From Hippophae tibetana (lineage: Eukaryota; Streptophyta; Magnoliopsida; Rosales; Elaeagnaceae): a stretch of 64,000 nt of DNA. The notes under the pieces were generated by a model. It made no database searches, was not told where the DNA came from, and was given only the letters and a program-made list of their open reading frames with translations. Both the position numbers and the translations under genes were made by a program. Shown piece after piece: positions 47,101-59,103 of this stretch. The number at the start of each line of letters is the position of its first letter. The first letter of the stretch is position 1. The stretch covers positions 39,863,001-39,927,000 of the forward strand of contig CM072812.1 of NCBI GenBank assembly GCA_037013495.1, written 5' to 3'.

Positions 47101-47476
47101 AATAATATTATTTATTTTTATACAAAAAGATGTTATATGTATATTTAAGTATTTTCATGTTTATAATATGATTTTGAGTGATAAAATCTAATAAATAAAT
47201 ATTGAAAGGAGATAGAGATCCAATTAATATATATAGTTTTTTTTTATAATTTTATAAATATTATATCTTAAATTTAAACCGTTAAAAATAGGGGAGGGGA
47301 TGAGTGACGCTCTTGACACATAAAATTCCGCAGGTAATTACTACATTTTGATTTTGAACATGATCGAAACAGATTGCAATTCAAAGCTATTTAACTTGGA
47401 TCACAAAAATATACTAAGTCTATTGTAATACCGACAAATTTCAACACTAATCTTAACCAAATAATAATAATTTCAA
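47101..47476. other. AT-rich spacer before copia element A
   Basis: No coding and no CACTA right end found. The last seven bases (atttcaa, 47470-47476) recur directly after the element at 53032-53038. Confidence 0.5.
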
Positions 47477-47668
47477 TTAAATAAGCTTAATGTATTTACA
47501 AACTCTTAATTACAATAAAGATTAATACATCTATAAATACAGAAAATAAGAATCTAATTTTTAGAAAAGTTCTTTTAAGAAAAGTATATTAGTTACATAC
47601 AACTAATATACAGTTAATAAAGTATATTAGTTGCATACAACTAATATACTATCAATGATTTATTAACA
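47477..47668 (-). repeat. Element A 3' LTR (192 bp)
   Basis: Ends TTAATAAATCA on the minus-strand start side (TGTTAATAAATC). Its outer 100 bp match element A's own 5' LTR, but its inner half (47576-47668) matches element B's 3' LTR almost perfectly. Confidence 0.9.
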
Positions 47669-47680
47669 ATCCCCCTCAAG
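47669..47680 (-). promoter_or_regulatory. Element A polypurine tract
   Basis: Minus strand CTTGAGGGGGAT lies directly before the TG of the 3' LTR. The polyprotein stop codon (TGA, 47676-47678) overlaps it. Confidence 0.85.
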
Positions 47681-50600
47681 TTGGCGCGTAGATATCGATA
47701 ATGCCCAACTTGCTTAGTGAACTGTATAATGTCTTCTTGGAAACTCCCTTGGTAAGCATATCTGCAAGCTGCTATTCTGTGGGAACAAAAAGAAAACTAA
47801 TAAGTTTGGCATCTAACTTCTCTTTTATAAAGTGACAATCAACCTCTACATGCTTAGTACGATCATGTTGTACTGGATTTTGTGATATATCAATGGCTAT
47901 CCGATTGTCAAAATACATCTACATAGTATTTTTGAGTTCGAAACCCAAATCCAATAACAAAGTTCTTATTCACAGCAATTCACAAACCCCATGAGCCATA
48001 CCTCTATACTCGGCTTCAGCACTAGATCGTGCCACCACTTTTTGCTTCTTACTTTTCCATGTAACCAAATTTCCTCCCACAAAGGTGAAATAACCCGATG
48101 TTGACTTTCTATCTGTAATACTTCTTGCCCAATCTGCATCTATGAATCCACAGACTTCAAGAGGATTTTTGTGTTTAGAGAACATTACTCCCCTTCCTAG
48201 AGCCGATTTCAAATACCTTAAAATTCTCAAAACAACATTCATATGGTTCTCACTTGGATTATGCATGAACTGACTCACCACACTTACTGCATATGCAACA
48301 TCTGGTCTAGTATGAGCTAAGTAAATCAAACGTCCAACCAATCTCTGATACCGAGCTCGATCAGTTGGTATCTGATCTGGATACTCTACTAAACAATAGT
48401 TTTGTTCAATAGGATTGTCAATAGGTTTGCAATCCAACATACTTGTCTCTGTTAGCAGATCAATAATGTACTTCCTTTGACACAGATATATTCCTTCTCT
48501 TACCCTGGCTACCTCAATTCCTAAGAAGTTCTTTAGTTCACCTAAGTCCTTCATCTCGAATTCAGAGGCTAGCTGTCTTTGTAATTTATCTATCTCAATA
48601 GTATCATCACTAGTGATTACCATATCATCAACATAAATGATTAGGGTTGTTACCTTCCCTCGTTGATGTTTGAGAAATAGAGTGTGGTCTGAATTACTTT
48701 GTCTGTAACCAAGATTTTGCATGAACTGTAAAAACCTTCCAAACCAGGCTCGAGGCGATTGCTTGAGGCCATACAAAGACTTCCTCAATTTGCATACAAA
48801 ATTACTAGGAGAATCAACTACATACCTAGGTGGAAGACTCATGTACACCTCCTTGGCTAATTCTCCATGAAGAAATGCATTCTTGGCATCAAACTTTCGA
48901 AGTGGCCAGTTTAGGTTAGCAGCAAGTGAGAGCAGAACCCGAATCGTGTTCATTTTGGCAACAGGAGCAAAAGTCTCATTGTAGTCTACACCATACGTTT
49001 GAGTAAACCCTTTTGCTACAAGACGAGCTTTATACTGATTTATGGATCCATCACTATTATGTTTTACAGTAAACACCCATCGACAACCAACTGCCTTTTT
49101 TCCTTGTGGTAGTGACACAAGTTGCCAAGTATCGTTCTTCTTTAACGCATCCATCTCTTCAGCCATTGCCTTCCTCCATATTGGATCTCCCAACGCATCC
49201 TATACTTTGTTAGGTACTGATACACCATATATTTGATTCACAAATGATTTATATGACTTAGATAATCTTTTAGTGGACATGTAATTGGCTACTAGGTATT
49301 TTGATTTTGCATGAATATTTGGTTCATACCTTTTGGCTGGTTGATCTCGAGTAGACCTATTTGGTAACACATACTGTCCAACATTAGACTCGATGCTATT
49401 AGTATCAGTAGGTGTACATACCTCAGATGAGTGACCTTCAGTACCAGGGAGTTGTTGATCAAGGGTAGGAGTAATGCTTGAGGGTACAGTTGGTGATTCA
49501 CCTAATGCCTCACCCTCACCATGATATAGTTCTTCGAAATATGTATTCTCCTCCTGACGAGCAGTATCAGATGAGGAAAAATAACTCATGTCCTCAAAGA
49601 AGGTGACATACATAGTAATATAATACCTTATGGTTGGTGGATGGAAGCACTTGTACCCTTTTTGATAACTTCCATAACGAACAAACACACATTTAATTTC
49701 CCGGGCATCTAATTTAGACGTTTGATTTTTAGGAACATGCACAAAAGCAACACAACCAAATACATGGGTAGGAAGATTATGAAAGGATGATAAGGAAACG
49801 TAAGATGCGAGAATCTGGAATGGGATGTTTCTGTTAAGGACACTAGACGGGAGACGATTGATGAGATGGGCAGAAGCCTGTACAGCATCACCCCAAAGGT
49901 ATTTTGGCATATAAGTACTAAATAAGAGTGCACGAGCCATATCAAGTAAATGACGATTTTTTCTTTCAGACACTCCATTTTGTTCCGGTGTTTGCGGACA
50001 AGTAATTTGTTGAATAATCCTATGTGTTTTGAAATTTTTTTGAAAGACATGATTAACATATTCCCCACCATTGTCAGAAGAGAGGATCCAAATCATGCCA
50101 TTATATTATGTTTGAACGAAGGTATGAAAATTTTGAAAAACTGAAAAAACTTCATCTTTTGTTCTAAGAATAGAAATCCACGATAACCTTGTACAGTCAT
50201 GGATAAATGAAACAAAATATCTCATACCCGATATAGTGGGCTCTTTAGATGGTCCCCAAACATCAGAATGAATTAATTCAAAAGGAATAGTACTTTTATT
50301 AGAAATACTAGGAGAATAAGTAATACGATGGCTCTTGGCCAAAACACAAGTCTCACATTGTAAAACAGTCTCACTAACACCAATAAATAAAGTAGGCATG
50401 GTTTTTTTCATAAGACTAAAAGACAGATACCCTAAGCGGCGATGCCACAACCATATTTCACTTAGCTTATCGGAACTAGAAGTCAATGCAATGCTTTCTC
50501 GTGCTCCTAGTTTCTCCTCTCCGTAGTTCTGATCCAAACGGAACAATCTGCCCCTCAGATACCCTCGACCAATTATTGCCCTGGTAAGAAGATCCTGAAA

Positions 50601-51952
50601 AATCACATACGTAGGATAAAAGGTTACAAAGAATTTAGACTCAAGGTTCAATTGTGGGACAAAGATTAAGTGATGAGATAAGTCAGGTACATATAAAACA
50701 TTATGGAGCTGTAAAGATGGAGTGATATCAACTAACCCATTTCCTAAGACAGGAAAGGCATCACCATTAGCATTCGTAACATAAGACACTGGTGGGGAAA
50801 ATAACTCATTAAAATAAGATTTATCATAAGTCATATGATGAGATGCACCAGAATCAATAATCCAAGTATTAGACCCAACAGAGTGAGAAACATTTAAGGT
50901 CATACCAATCTTACCACGACCAGCTATTGAAGCTATAGGGATACCTCCACATTCCATAGGATGATTCTATCCATAGTAGTCTGGTTCTTGCACAATTTGC
51001 ACGACAGTTTCTTTTGCTTTAGAACGATGCCCATTTTGTCGTTTTGTTGCATAGTAGTCTACTTTTGGTTTGAAGTGTGGATATAGCTTCCAACAAGTCT
51101 CATGAAGATTCCCCTGTTCATTGCAATAAGTGCAGGGAGAACGAGGGCGATTGGTAAAACCCGGTGGAGGTCCCTGCTGATGAAGTGGAATTGAATTTTG
51201 CTGCTGGAGGAATGGTGCCTTTGATTTGGCTTGAATGGCTAGGCTTGATACCTCAACATGTGCCTGATGAAGACTATCTTGTTGAGATTCGTCTTTACGG
51301 ATGTATGTAAAGGCAATAGTTAAGCTCGGAGGGTCTGACATTCGAAGCAATTCGCCTTTAGCACTATTATGTTTTGTATCAAGGCCTCTTAAAAAGGCAT
51401 GTACTCGTTCAAGCTCCTTCTCCTTCTGGTACCACAGAAGGGCTTCTGGATTTTTAATTTTACACGGGCGTTTCTGGTCAATTTCAGCCCATACATTTTC
51501 AGCTTGGTAAAAAAAAAAAGATATCGGTTGCCCATTTTGTTGCATGCCAGCAGCTTTGCACATGAGTTCATGAACTTGATAAAGTCTGACTCATTTGTAT
51601 AAAGATCGCTTAAGGTATTCCATATGGCCTCAGCAGTTTTACATTCCTCTACCATTTGTAATATATCAGTAGTGATGGCTCTAAATAGAATTGACATGAC
51701 AAAGCCATCATCATCTTCCCACCTAGTATAGGCGTATATATCATCTTGACTAGGAGCCCTAATTGATCCAGATACATGTCCCATCTTATGCATCCCATGA
51801 AGATAAACAGACATAACTTTTTTTCATGTTTGAAAATTTGTACCATTAAGTTTAGTACCCCCGAAAGAACCAATTTTTGAACTCTTAACAGAAACTTCAA
51901 CATTTGGAACTTCATGAATTCTGGAAACTTGATGTTGTCTTGAATCTTCCAT
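47676..51952 (-). pseudogene. Element A gag-pol polyprotein, broken
   Basis: Starts at ATG 51952 (MEDSRQHQVSRIHE). Domains in order: gag (51.95-50.97 kb) with zinc knuckle CTYCNEQGNLHETC; protease with WIIDSGASHHMTYD (50.87 kb); GAG-pre-integrase (CETCVLAKSHRI); integrase core with FELIHSDVWGPSKEP and LSSDNGGEYVN; RT with IYVDDMVIT; RNase H with SSAEAEYRGMAHGV. Breaks are a gag stop near 51826, a gag frameshift near 51550, and stops near 50965, 50104, 49197, 47967 (W to TGA in CELLW), 47920 and 47773. The hinge between integrase and RT lacks about 50 codons that element B keeps (after GEALGESPT). Core catalytic motifs are otherwise intact, so inactivation looks fairly recent. Confidence 0.92.
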
Positions 51953-51979
51953 TGAAATAATAAAAAAATATATATTGTC

Positions 51980-52800
51980 CAGCGGAATAAAATTTTTGGA
52001 TTTTTTTGGGCCGGGTTGGGCTGATAAATGGGCTGTCTGAATGTTTGGGTTGATGGGCTTGAATTAGGGCTGATAATTAGGAGGTGATGGGCTTGGAGCT
52101 GATGGGCTAGGGTTGATAATTAGGGCTGATTTTGGTTGATAATTAGGGTTTTAAAAATCTTAAAAAATTTAAGAAACTACACACCAGGGTTTTGGCTTCA
52201 CAGAGGAATGAACGACACAATTTAAGAAACTGCACACCAAGGTTTCGGCTTCACAGAGGAATGAACGGCGCAGAGGAGGCGTTGATTTTGGGGAGGCAAT
52301 TGAACGGCGAGCTGGTCGGCAACGGCGTAGAGGTGCGCGAGTTGGACGACGCACAGGGGGCACGAAGCTGGACGCCGCACGAACTGAACGGCGCAGAGGG
52401 GCACAAAGCTGGAAGGCATAGAGGGGCGCGAAGCTAGATGGTGCAGGGGCGCGTGAGCTGGACGGTGTGCAATGGTGTGCGGTTGGTGCGCATGTGCGCG
52501 ATCTAAACGGCGCGCAGGGGTGCGAGCTAAACGGCGTGTAGGGGTGTGAGCTAAACGACGTGCAGGGGCCCGAGCTGAACGGCGCGCAGGGGCACGAGCT
52601 GAACGGCACGTAGGGCTGAACGGCGCAAGGCTAGAGTGGATGACACAGGCTGAACAACACAGACTGGACGGCGCGGGTGGACGACGGATCTACAACGGAC
52701 GGATAGATATGCAGCTGCAGCACGAGCTAAACAGTGCGAGAAAATTAACGGCACTGCATAAAAACTGACGACGGCGCTAGGCGGCACTGCTACTCAGAAA
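51980..52800 (-). repeat. GC-rich, repeat-built leader of element A
   Basis: The leader between primer site and gag is far richer in GC than the rest of the window. It consists of short degenerate units around gctgaacggcgcgcagggg (52260-52740). A ~52-bp direct duplication lies at about 52167-52218 and 52219-52270. Near 52000-52130 there is a block of ttgggctgat/gatgggctt words. Open frames across it (for example 52609-52169 minus) are low-complexity P/S/R/A by-products. Confidence 0.7.
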
Positions 52801-52824
52801 CCGGTAAAAAAAAAATTTCTTTCC

Positions 52825-52839
52825 TGCTCTGATACCAAA
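52825..52839 (-). promoter_or_regulatory. Element A primer-binding site
   Basis: Plus-strand tgctctgataccaaa is the complement of TTTGGTATCAGAGCA, a perfect match to the tRNA-Met primer core, and abuts the LTR. Confidence 0.88.
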
Positions 52840-53031
52840 TGAAATAAGCTTAATGTATTTACAAACTCTTAATTACAATGAAGATTAATACATGTATAAA
52901 TACAGAAAATAAGAATCTACTTTTTGGAAAAATGCTTTTAGGAAAAGTATTTTAGTTGTATACAACTAATATACAGCTGATAAAGTATATTAGTTAAATA
53001 CAAATAATATACCATTAATGATTTATTAACA
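52840..53031 (-). repeat. Element A 5' LTR (192 bp)
   Basis: TG...CA ends (tgaaataagc...attaaca). Differs from its 3' partner at many positions in the inner half (cagctgataaag and accattaatg versus cagttaataaag and ctatcaatg). Confidence 0.9.
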
Positions 53032-53464
53032 ATTTCAACACATTATAATTACTCATATCCAGACATATCGTTCCACAAACTATTATTACAAAATTAAGCT
53101 ACAGATCTGCTTTCAAGAATGTACTTGGCTTTAATCTTCTTGAGTTTGACCACAGTATCTTTCATGTCCGGCCTTTCCTGTGGAGAATCTCTTGTGCATA
53201 GTAATGCCAACTCCATAATTGATGCTAAGCATTCCATCAAAGAGTCCATGTCTCTCACAGCTGCTTCTCCATTTATTGTCCAAAGTTTAACATCTTCAAC
53301 CTCCGTCACTTGATTGGGAAAGCAATTACTAATCCATTGCTTTAAGCTCAAGTCTCCATTGAACATCTCATGTGTAGGGTTCTTTCCAGTAAACATTTCC
53401 ATCAAAAGAATACCATAGCTATAGATATCTCCCTTTGTCCATACTCTTCTTTCTGAACCAAACT

Positions 53465-54300
53465 CTATTTGCAAGCAAGGAAAAAAATGATTTAGTCAAC
53501 AAATTAGATGAAATATTGTTTACTTTGATTCAAACATTTAACTTATGATTAAAAGATAAATATATCTTTTAGTAAGTCTATTTTTAGATTCAAAAATACT
53601 ATATCAAGTTCTTATTAAATTTTACTTAGATATATATAGTCTTTTTAACAAGAATAAACATTTTTGAACCCTTTTAGAAACTAGAAATTGACTTATCTTT
53701 ATATTTTGGATTAAACAATAGTATTTAAGGACCTTAGATATATATAGACTTTTTAACAAGAATAAACATTTTTGAACCCTTTTAGAAACTAGAAATTGAC
53801 TTATCTTTATATTTTGGATTAAACAATAGTATTTATCCTTAAACGACCATTTTTATTCTTAAATTTATATATTTTTAAAATTCATTGTTTAATTCTTAAA
53901 TTTTTAAAACTATAAAGATCCTTAAACCTTTAAATTGTATAATTTAGTTATCAAATTTTTAAAACTTCACATATTGATCTTAAAATTTTAAATCAAATAT
54001 AAGTATTCTTTTTTTTTAGTTAAGTTAGGACCAATGTATAAAGTTATAATTTAAAAATTTGTGATTAAATCATATGATTTAAAATTTAAGAAATGAGGTG
54101 AAATTGTAAAAGTTTGAGTAATAAAACATACTTTTAAGATTGGAGTACCTAACTGTGAAATTGCTTGGGGACTAAGGAAGTACTTAAAGCCTTTTTTTTT
54201 TGTAACGAATGAAGTAAGAATTATTCATGGATTGACTTTTTCAAATGATATTTTTTTATAATATAAAAAAAAATATCAAGGATAAACAAGATTGACTTAC
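53465..54300 (-). other. Intron of the receptor-kinase gene
   Basis: GTAAGT donor at 54300 and AAATAG acceptor at 53465, 836 bp. It holds a 108-bp tandem duplication (53626-53733 and 53734-53835). Confidence 0.85.
53626..53835. repeat. 108-bp tandem duplication in intron
   Basis: Both copies start ttagatatatatag and differ by about one base, so the duplication is recent. The second copy is a few bases short. Confidence 0.92.
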
Positions 54301-57300
54301 CCGGGGCGATGTAACCCATTATTCCAAGAGTTGCAGTTAGAATCATCGAGTTATCTTTTGCCAAAATTTGAGTAAAACCAAAATCACCAACATGTGCAAC
54401 CATTTCTTCATCTAAAAGGACATTACTTGACTTCAAATCACAATGTACAATCACATCTGAATATCCATGATGAAGATACTCAACTCCCAGTGCAACATCA
54501 ATCATTATATTCATACGATGATGAATACCTAGTGGCTCAACTTGACCATCATGAGAATGTAAGTGCTTCTCAAGGCTACCATTAGACATGCATTCAAATA
54601 TAAAGCTCTAAAATCAAAATTTGAACAAGAGCTTATGATCTTCACCAAGTTTATATGTCTAACATTCCGTAACACCATGCATTCTCTATCAAAAGATGTA
54701 AATCCAATCTCCAATTGCAAGTTGAGGACTTTAACAGCAACAACTTGATCATCTGACATGGTCCCTTTGTAAACAGACCCAAAACAACCTCTTCCTAACA
54801 AGTTTACTTCACTAAAATTATTTGTTGCATGAACAAGCTCATGGTATGAAATAAACTTGTGATCCAATGTGTTAGGAAATAAATTAGCCAAAAAGATTGG
54901 TATAACCTTGGCCTTTTGCCAATACCTTTTGTATAGAATAAGTAAAACAGCAGTCACAAATATAAAAGACACAAATGAAGAAATAACATATTTAAGCCAA
55001 AATGTTACTTGTTTCAATTTTGAGCCACTAGTACTAGGGTTTTGACATGGTGGGAGTTGTAGCCTTGAATTACCACATAAGTCTTTATTTCCCATGAACG
55101 ATAGAATGGTGAAGTTTCTAAAAGCAACGGTGTTAGGAACCTCTCCTTCCAACATGTTGAAAGATATATTCAAATGTTTGAGTGAAACCAATTTCTCCAA
55201 AGATTTGGGCATCGTTCCCTTTAATTCATTCGATGACAAATCTAGGGATTCTAGACTTCCCAAGTTTCCAATGAGTTCAGAAATATTACCTTGAAAGACA
55301 TTGTTTGACAAGTTTAAGGAAGTTAGCATTTTCAAATTAGGTAATGTGGTAGGTATGCTTCCTGAAAATTGATTCTTTGATACATCTAGTATTTGTAGAT
55401 GTACCAAGTTACCAATCTCATAAGGAAGGTGTCCATTTATAATGTTAAATGTAAATTCAAAACCAAACATCTTTCAAACTCCACATCTCTTTTGGCATTG
55501 AAGTAAATGCATTAGAAGATAAAGAGATGAATTTTAGCTTGGTAAGATTTGAAATGCAATCAGGTACAGCACTTGATAACTCATTTCTAGACAAAACCAA
55601 ATGACCAAGAGACTTTAATCTGCATAGCTCTTTTGGCATAGTCCCCTGAATCTTATTTCCTTCAAGATACAACCTTTGAAGACTTATTAAGTTCCCAATA
55701 GAAGGAGGAATTTTTCCATCCAAATTATTCTCTGTTGCTACCAATCTTTTTAAGCTACTCAAATTACCAATTTCCTGGGGAAGAACACCTTCAATTTGAC
55801 ATTTTTGAATGGTGAATTCCTGGAGTGAAGTCGAAAAATTTCCAATGGATTTGGGAAGTTGTCCTTTTAATGAAGTATTCCTACCTATACCCAAAATAAC
55901 TAGATGTTTGCACTCTGTCAAAGAAGTCAAGAATTGGAGCTCTCTTTGGGTTGGATCATTGATAAGCTTATTTCTTTCTATATTGAGAAACCTAAGGAAT
56001 CTTAAATTGCCTAATGTTATGGGTACTAAACCACTGAAGGAATTATCTGATAAATCTAACTGAATTAGCATAGAAGCATTAGATTTTGAATATGGAATTT
56101 TGCCACTCAGCTTATTTACAAATAAACTGAAGTACTTAAGGTTGGGAAGTTTAAAATTTGCCAGCTCAGGAACATTACCAGATAGATTGTTAAGAATCCA
56201 TTAATAAACTTTCTTCCAAAGAAAGATTGAAAATTGTTTCTGGTATTTTCCCAGCAATATTATTTGCAGCAATATTCAAAACTCTTAAATTAGAAAGCTT
56301 GCTCAACTCTTGAGGGATCTCAGCAACCAATTTGTTTTCATAAAGATAGAGTCTCTCTAACTTTGAAAGATTGTCTAAAGAAGCTGGAAGGACTCCTGTA
56401 AGCTGATTAAGAGACAATTGGAGATACTCAAGATTAGGTAATAAGGATCCCAAATCTTTAGGTATGGTTCCAACCAATCCATTATTTCCTAATTCAAGTA
56501 TTTTGAGATGTTTACAAAGGGATAAGCTAGTGGGAATATGACCTCCAAGTTGATTACCAGATAAACGCAAGTTTTCTAAGTTCGGAAATTTTCTACAAAT
56601 TGTATCCAAAAAAGTGGGACCAAGATTGATATTGTTAACTGAGATTAAAAAACCAGTGAGATTAGTTGAGAGATTGAGAAATGTAGAAGGAAAAGTACCC
56701 ACCAAGCTATTTGATTGAACATTTATGTACTCCAAATGGGATAGATTTCCCATTAAGACCTCCTTTGGAATATTTCCTTCAAAATGGTTATTGCCTAGGT
56801 TGATATATTGAAGCCTATGACATAGTGACAAACTTGGTGGGATAGTCCCTCTAAGTTGATTAGACCATAAGTTTACAAGTTCCAAAAGTTTCAAACGGCC
56901 AAGTGTTGTGGGTAGTGGACCTTGAAATCTATTGTTTCGAATGTTTAGAATCATGAGAAAAGAGAGATTTCCAATATTTGCTGAGATAGTGCCTTCAAGG
57001 CTCAGGAAAGGAAGACGTAAGACAGTGACACGTTTGTGACGGAGACTACAAGTTATGCCAACCCAATTGCAAACAGAGGAATTGGTGTTTGGGTTCCAAC
57101 TGATGTCAAGCAAGGAGCCATTAAAACCAGGTGGTTTTGATATTTGGGATTTGAAAGCCAACAGAGCCAACTGGTCAGTTATAATATTATTAGTAGTGTT
57201 GGTGTTATTGAGAAGTACGGGGGAAGAAGAAGCTGCAATTGTAGGTTTGAACTTGAGGATTAATGTAGTTGTGGTTAATACATGAAATAATAGTAATAGT

Positions 57301-57410
57301 AGTTTAGGAAGTACATGAGAAAAAAATTCATGGATTTGCATTTTTTATCTGATTAATCTTATTCAGGTTTAGTTTTGATGGACGTAATTAGTGGCAGTCC
57401 GAGGAAGGAA

Positions 57411-57418
57411 ATATATAA
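57411..57418 (-). promoter_or_regulatory. Candidate TATA box of receptor-kinase gene
   Basis: Minus-strand TTATATAT lies 70 bases upstream of the ATG. Only about 206 bp separate the ATG from element B's LTR, so any longer promoter would be inside or beyond the transposon. Confidence 0.45.
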
Positions 57419-57547
57419 GATTGAGGCTCAAGTGTTAAGGATTCATATTATAAGATTGAGGTTGATTTTAATGGCATTGTTTGTATAATACAACTAGGTA
57501 CCGGCTAACACTAATAAATTGAAAACTTACATTTGATAAGCACCAAT

Positions 57548-57740
57548 TTAATATATTGGAAATGTATTTACAATCACATTATACAATGAATATTAATACA
57601 TGTTTAAATACAGGAAATAAGAATCTATTTTTTGGAAAAATATTTTTTAAGAAAAGTATATTAGTTACATACAACTAATATACAGTTAATAAAGTATATT
57701 AGTTGCATACAACTAATATACTATCAATGATTTATTAACA
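57548..57740 (-). repeat. Element B 3' LTR (193 bp)
   Basis: Outer part matches element B's 5' LTR (aatatattggaaatgtattta), inner part (57648-57740) matches element A's 3' LTR. The expected TG at the outer end is TT. Confidence 0.88.
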
Positions 57741-57747
57741 ATCCCCC

Positions 57748-59103
57748 TCAAGTTGGCGCGTAGATATCGATAATGCCCAACTTGCTTAATGAACTGTATA
57801 ATGTCTTCTTGGAAACTCCCTTGGTAAGCATATCTACAAGCTGCTATTCTGTGGGAACAAAAAGAAAACTAATAAGTTTGGCATCTAACTTCTCTTTTAT
57901 AAAGTGACAATCAACCTCTACATGCTTAGTACGATCATGTTGTACTGGATTTTGTGATATATCAATGGCTATCCGATTGTCAAAATACATCTACATAGTA
58001 TTTTTGAGTTCGAAACCCAAATCCAATAACAAAGTTCTTATTCACAGCAATTCACAAACCCCATGAGCCATACCTCTATACTCGGCTTCAGCACTAGATC
58101 GTGCCACCACTTTTTGCTTCTTACTTTTCCATGTAACCAAATTTCCTCCCACAAAGGTGAAATAACCCGATGTTGACTTTCTATCTGTAATACTTCTTGC
58201 CCAATCTGCATCTATGAATCCACAGACTTCAAGAGGATTTTTGTGTTTAGAGAACATTACTCCCCTTCCTAGAGCCGATTTCAAATACCTTAAAATTCTC
58301 AAAACAACATTCATATGGTTCTCACTTGGATTATGCATGAACTGACTCACCACACTTACTGCATATGCAACATCTGGTCTAGTATGAGCTAAGTAAATCA
58401 AACGTCCAACCAATCTCTGATACCGAGCTCGATCAGTTGGTATCTGATCTGGATACTCTACTAAACAATAGTTTTGTTCAATAGGATTGTCAATAGGTTT
58501 GCAATCCAACATACTTGTCTCTGTTAGCAGATCAATAATGTACTTCCTTTGACACAGATATATTCCTTCTCTTACCCTGGCTACCTCAATTCCTAAGAAG
58601 TTCTTTAGTTCACCTAAGTCCTTCATCTCGAATTCAGAGGCTAGCTGTCTTTGTAATTTATCTATCTCAATAGTATCATCACTAGTGATTACCATATCAT
58701 CAACATACATGATTAGGGTTGTTACCTTCCCTCGTTGATGTTTGAGAAATAGAATGTGGTCTGAATTACTTTGTCTGTAACCAACCTTTTGCATGAAGTG
58801 TGAAAACCTTCCAAACCATGCTCAAGGGGATTGCTTGAGGCCACACAAAGACTTCCTCAATTTGCATACAAAATTACCAGGAGAATCAACTACATACCTA
58901 GGTGGAAGACTCATGTACACCTCCTCGGCTAATTCTCCATGAAGAAATGCATTCTTGACATCAAACTTCCGAAGTGGCCAGTTTAGGTTAGCAGCAAGTG
59001 AGAGCAGAACCCGAATCGTGTTCATTTTGGCAACAGGAGCAAAAGTCTCATTGTAGTCTACACCATACGTTTGAGTAAACCCTTTTGCTACAAGACGAGC
59101 TTG
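57748..59103 (-). pseudogene. Element B RT C-terminal part and RNase H
   Basis: RT from [20 protein letters not shown] through MYVDDMVITSDD, then RNase H up to SSAEAEYRGMAHGVCELL. It carries the same stop codons as element A (TGA in CELLW, a TAG and another TAG downstream). An additional stop lies near 58820 (WFG region). Offset against element A is a constant 10072 bp from 57648 to about 58783, without indels. Confidence 0.9.

Larger units (their letters stand above)
47477..53031 (-). mobile_element. Copia element A
   Basis: A complete Ty1/copia structure on the minus strand: 5' LTR 52840-53031, primer site 52825-52839, GC-rich leader, gag-pol 51952-47676, purine tract and 3' LTR 47477-47668. 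Both LTRs are 192 bp. The repeat atttcaa flanks both ends; copia duplications are normally 5 bp, so two bases may be chance. Stops and shifts inactivate it. Its 5' LTR ends only 62 bp from the end of the receptor-kinase gene. Confidence 0.92.
53094..57341 (-). pseudogene. LRR receptor-like kinase (subfamily XII), disrupted
   Basis: ATG at 57341 gives a hydrophobic signal peptide, then LRRNT (QLALLAFKSQI...CNWVGITC) and about 20 leucine-rich repeats. A transmembrane helix lies near 55000-54930, with a kinase domain after it: glycine loop LGRGCFGSVYKG, lysine in VAVKVL, HCDLKSSNVLLD (non-RD, HCD), DFG. Exon 1 ends at 54301 and exon 2 runs 53464-53094; the phase-1 intron splits the APE glutamate codon. 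This is the XII layout of EFR- or Xa21-like immune receptors at the plasma membrane. It is disrupted by frameshifts near 56200 (LRR), 55465 (LRR) and 54600 (kinase, after the beta5 strand). A sequencing error could explain one, hardly all three. Other motifs are intact, so loss is recent. Confidence 0.9.

Noticed and set aside
52169-52609. 146-codon P/S/R/A-rich minus-strand frame
   Set aside because: By-product of the GC-rich leader repeats of copia A; no start context or conserved domain.
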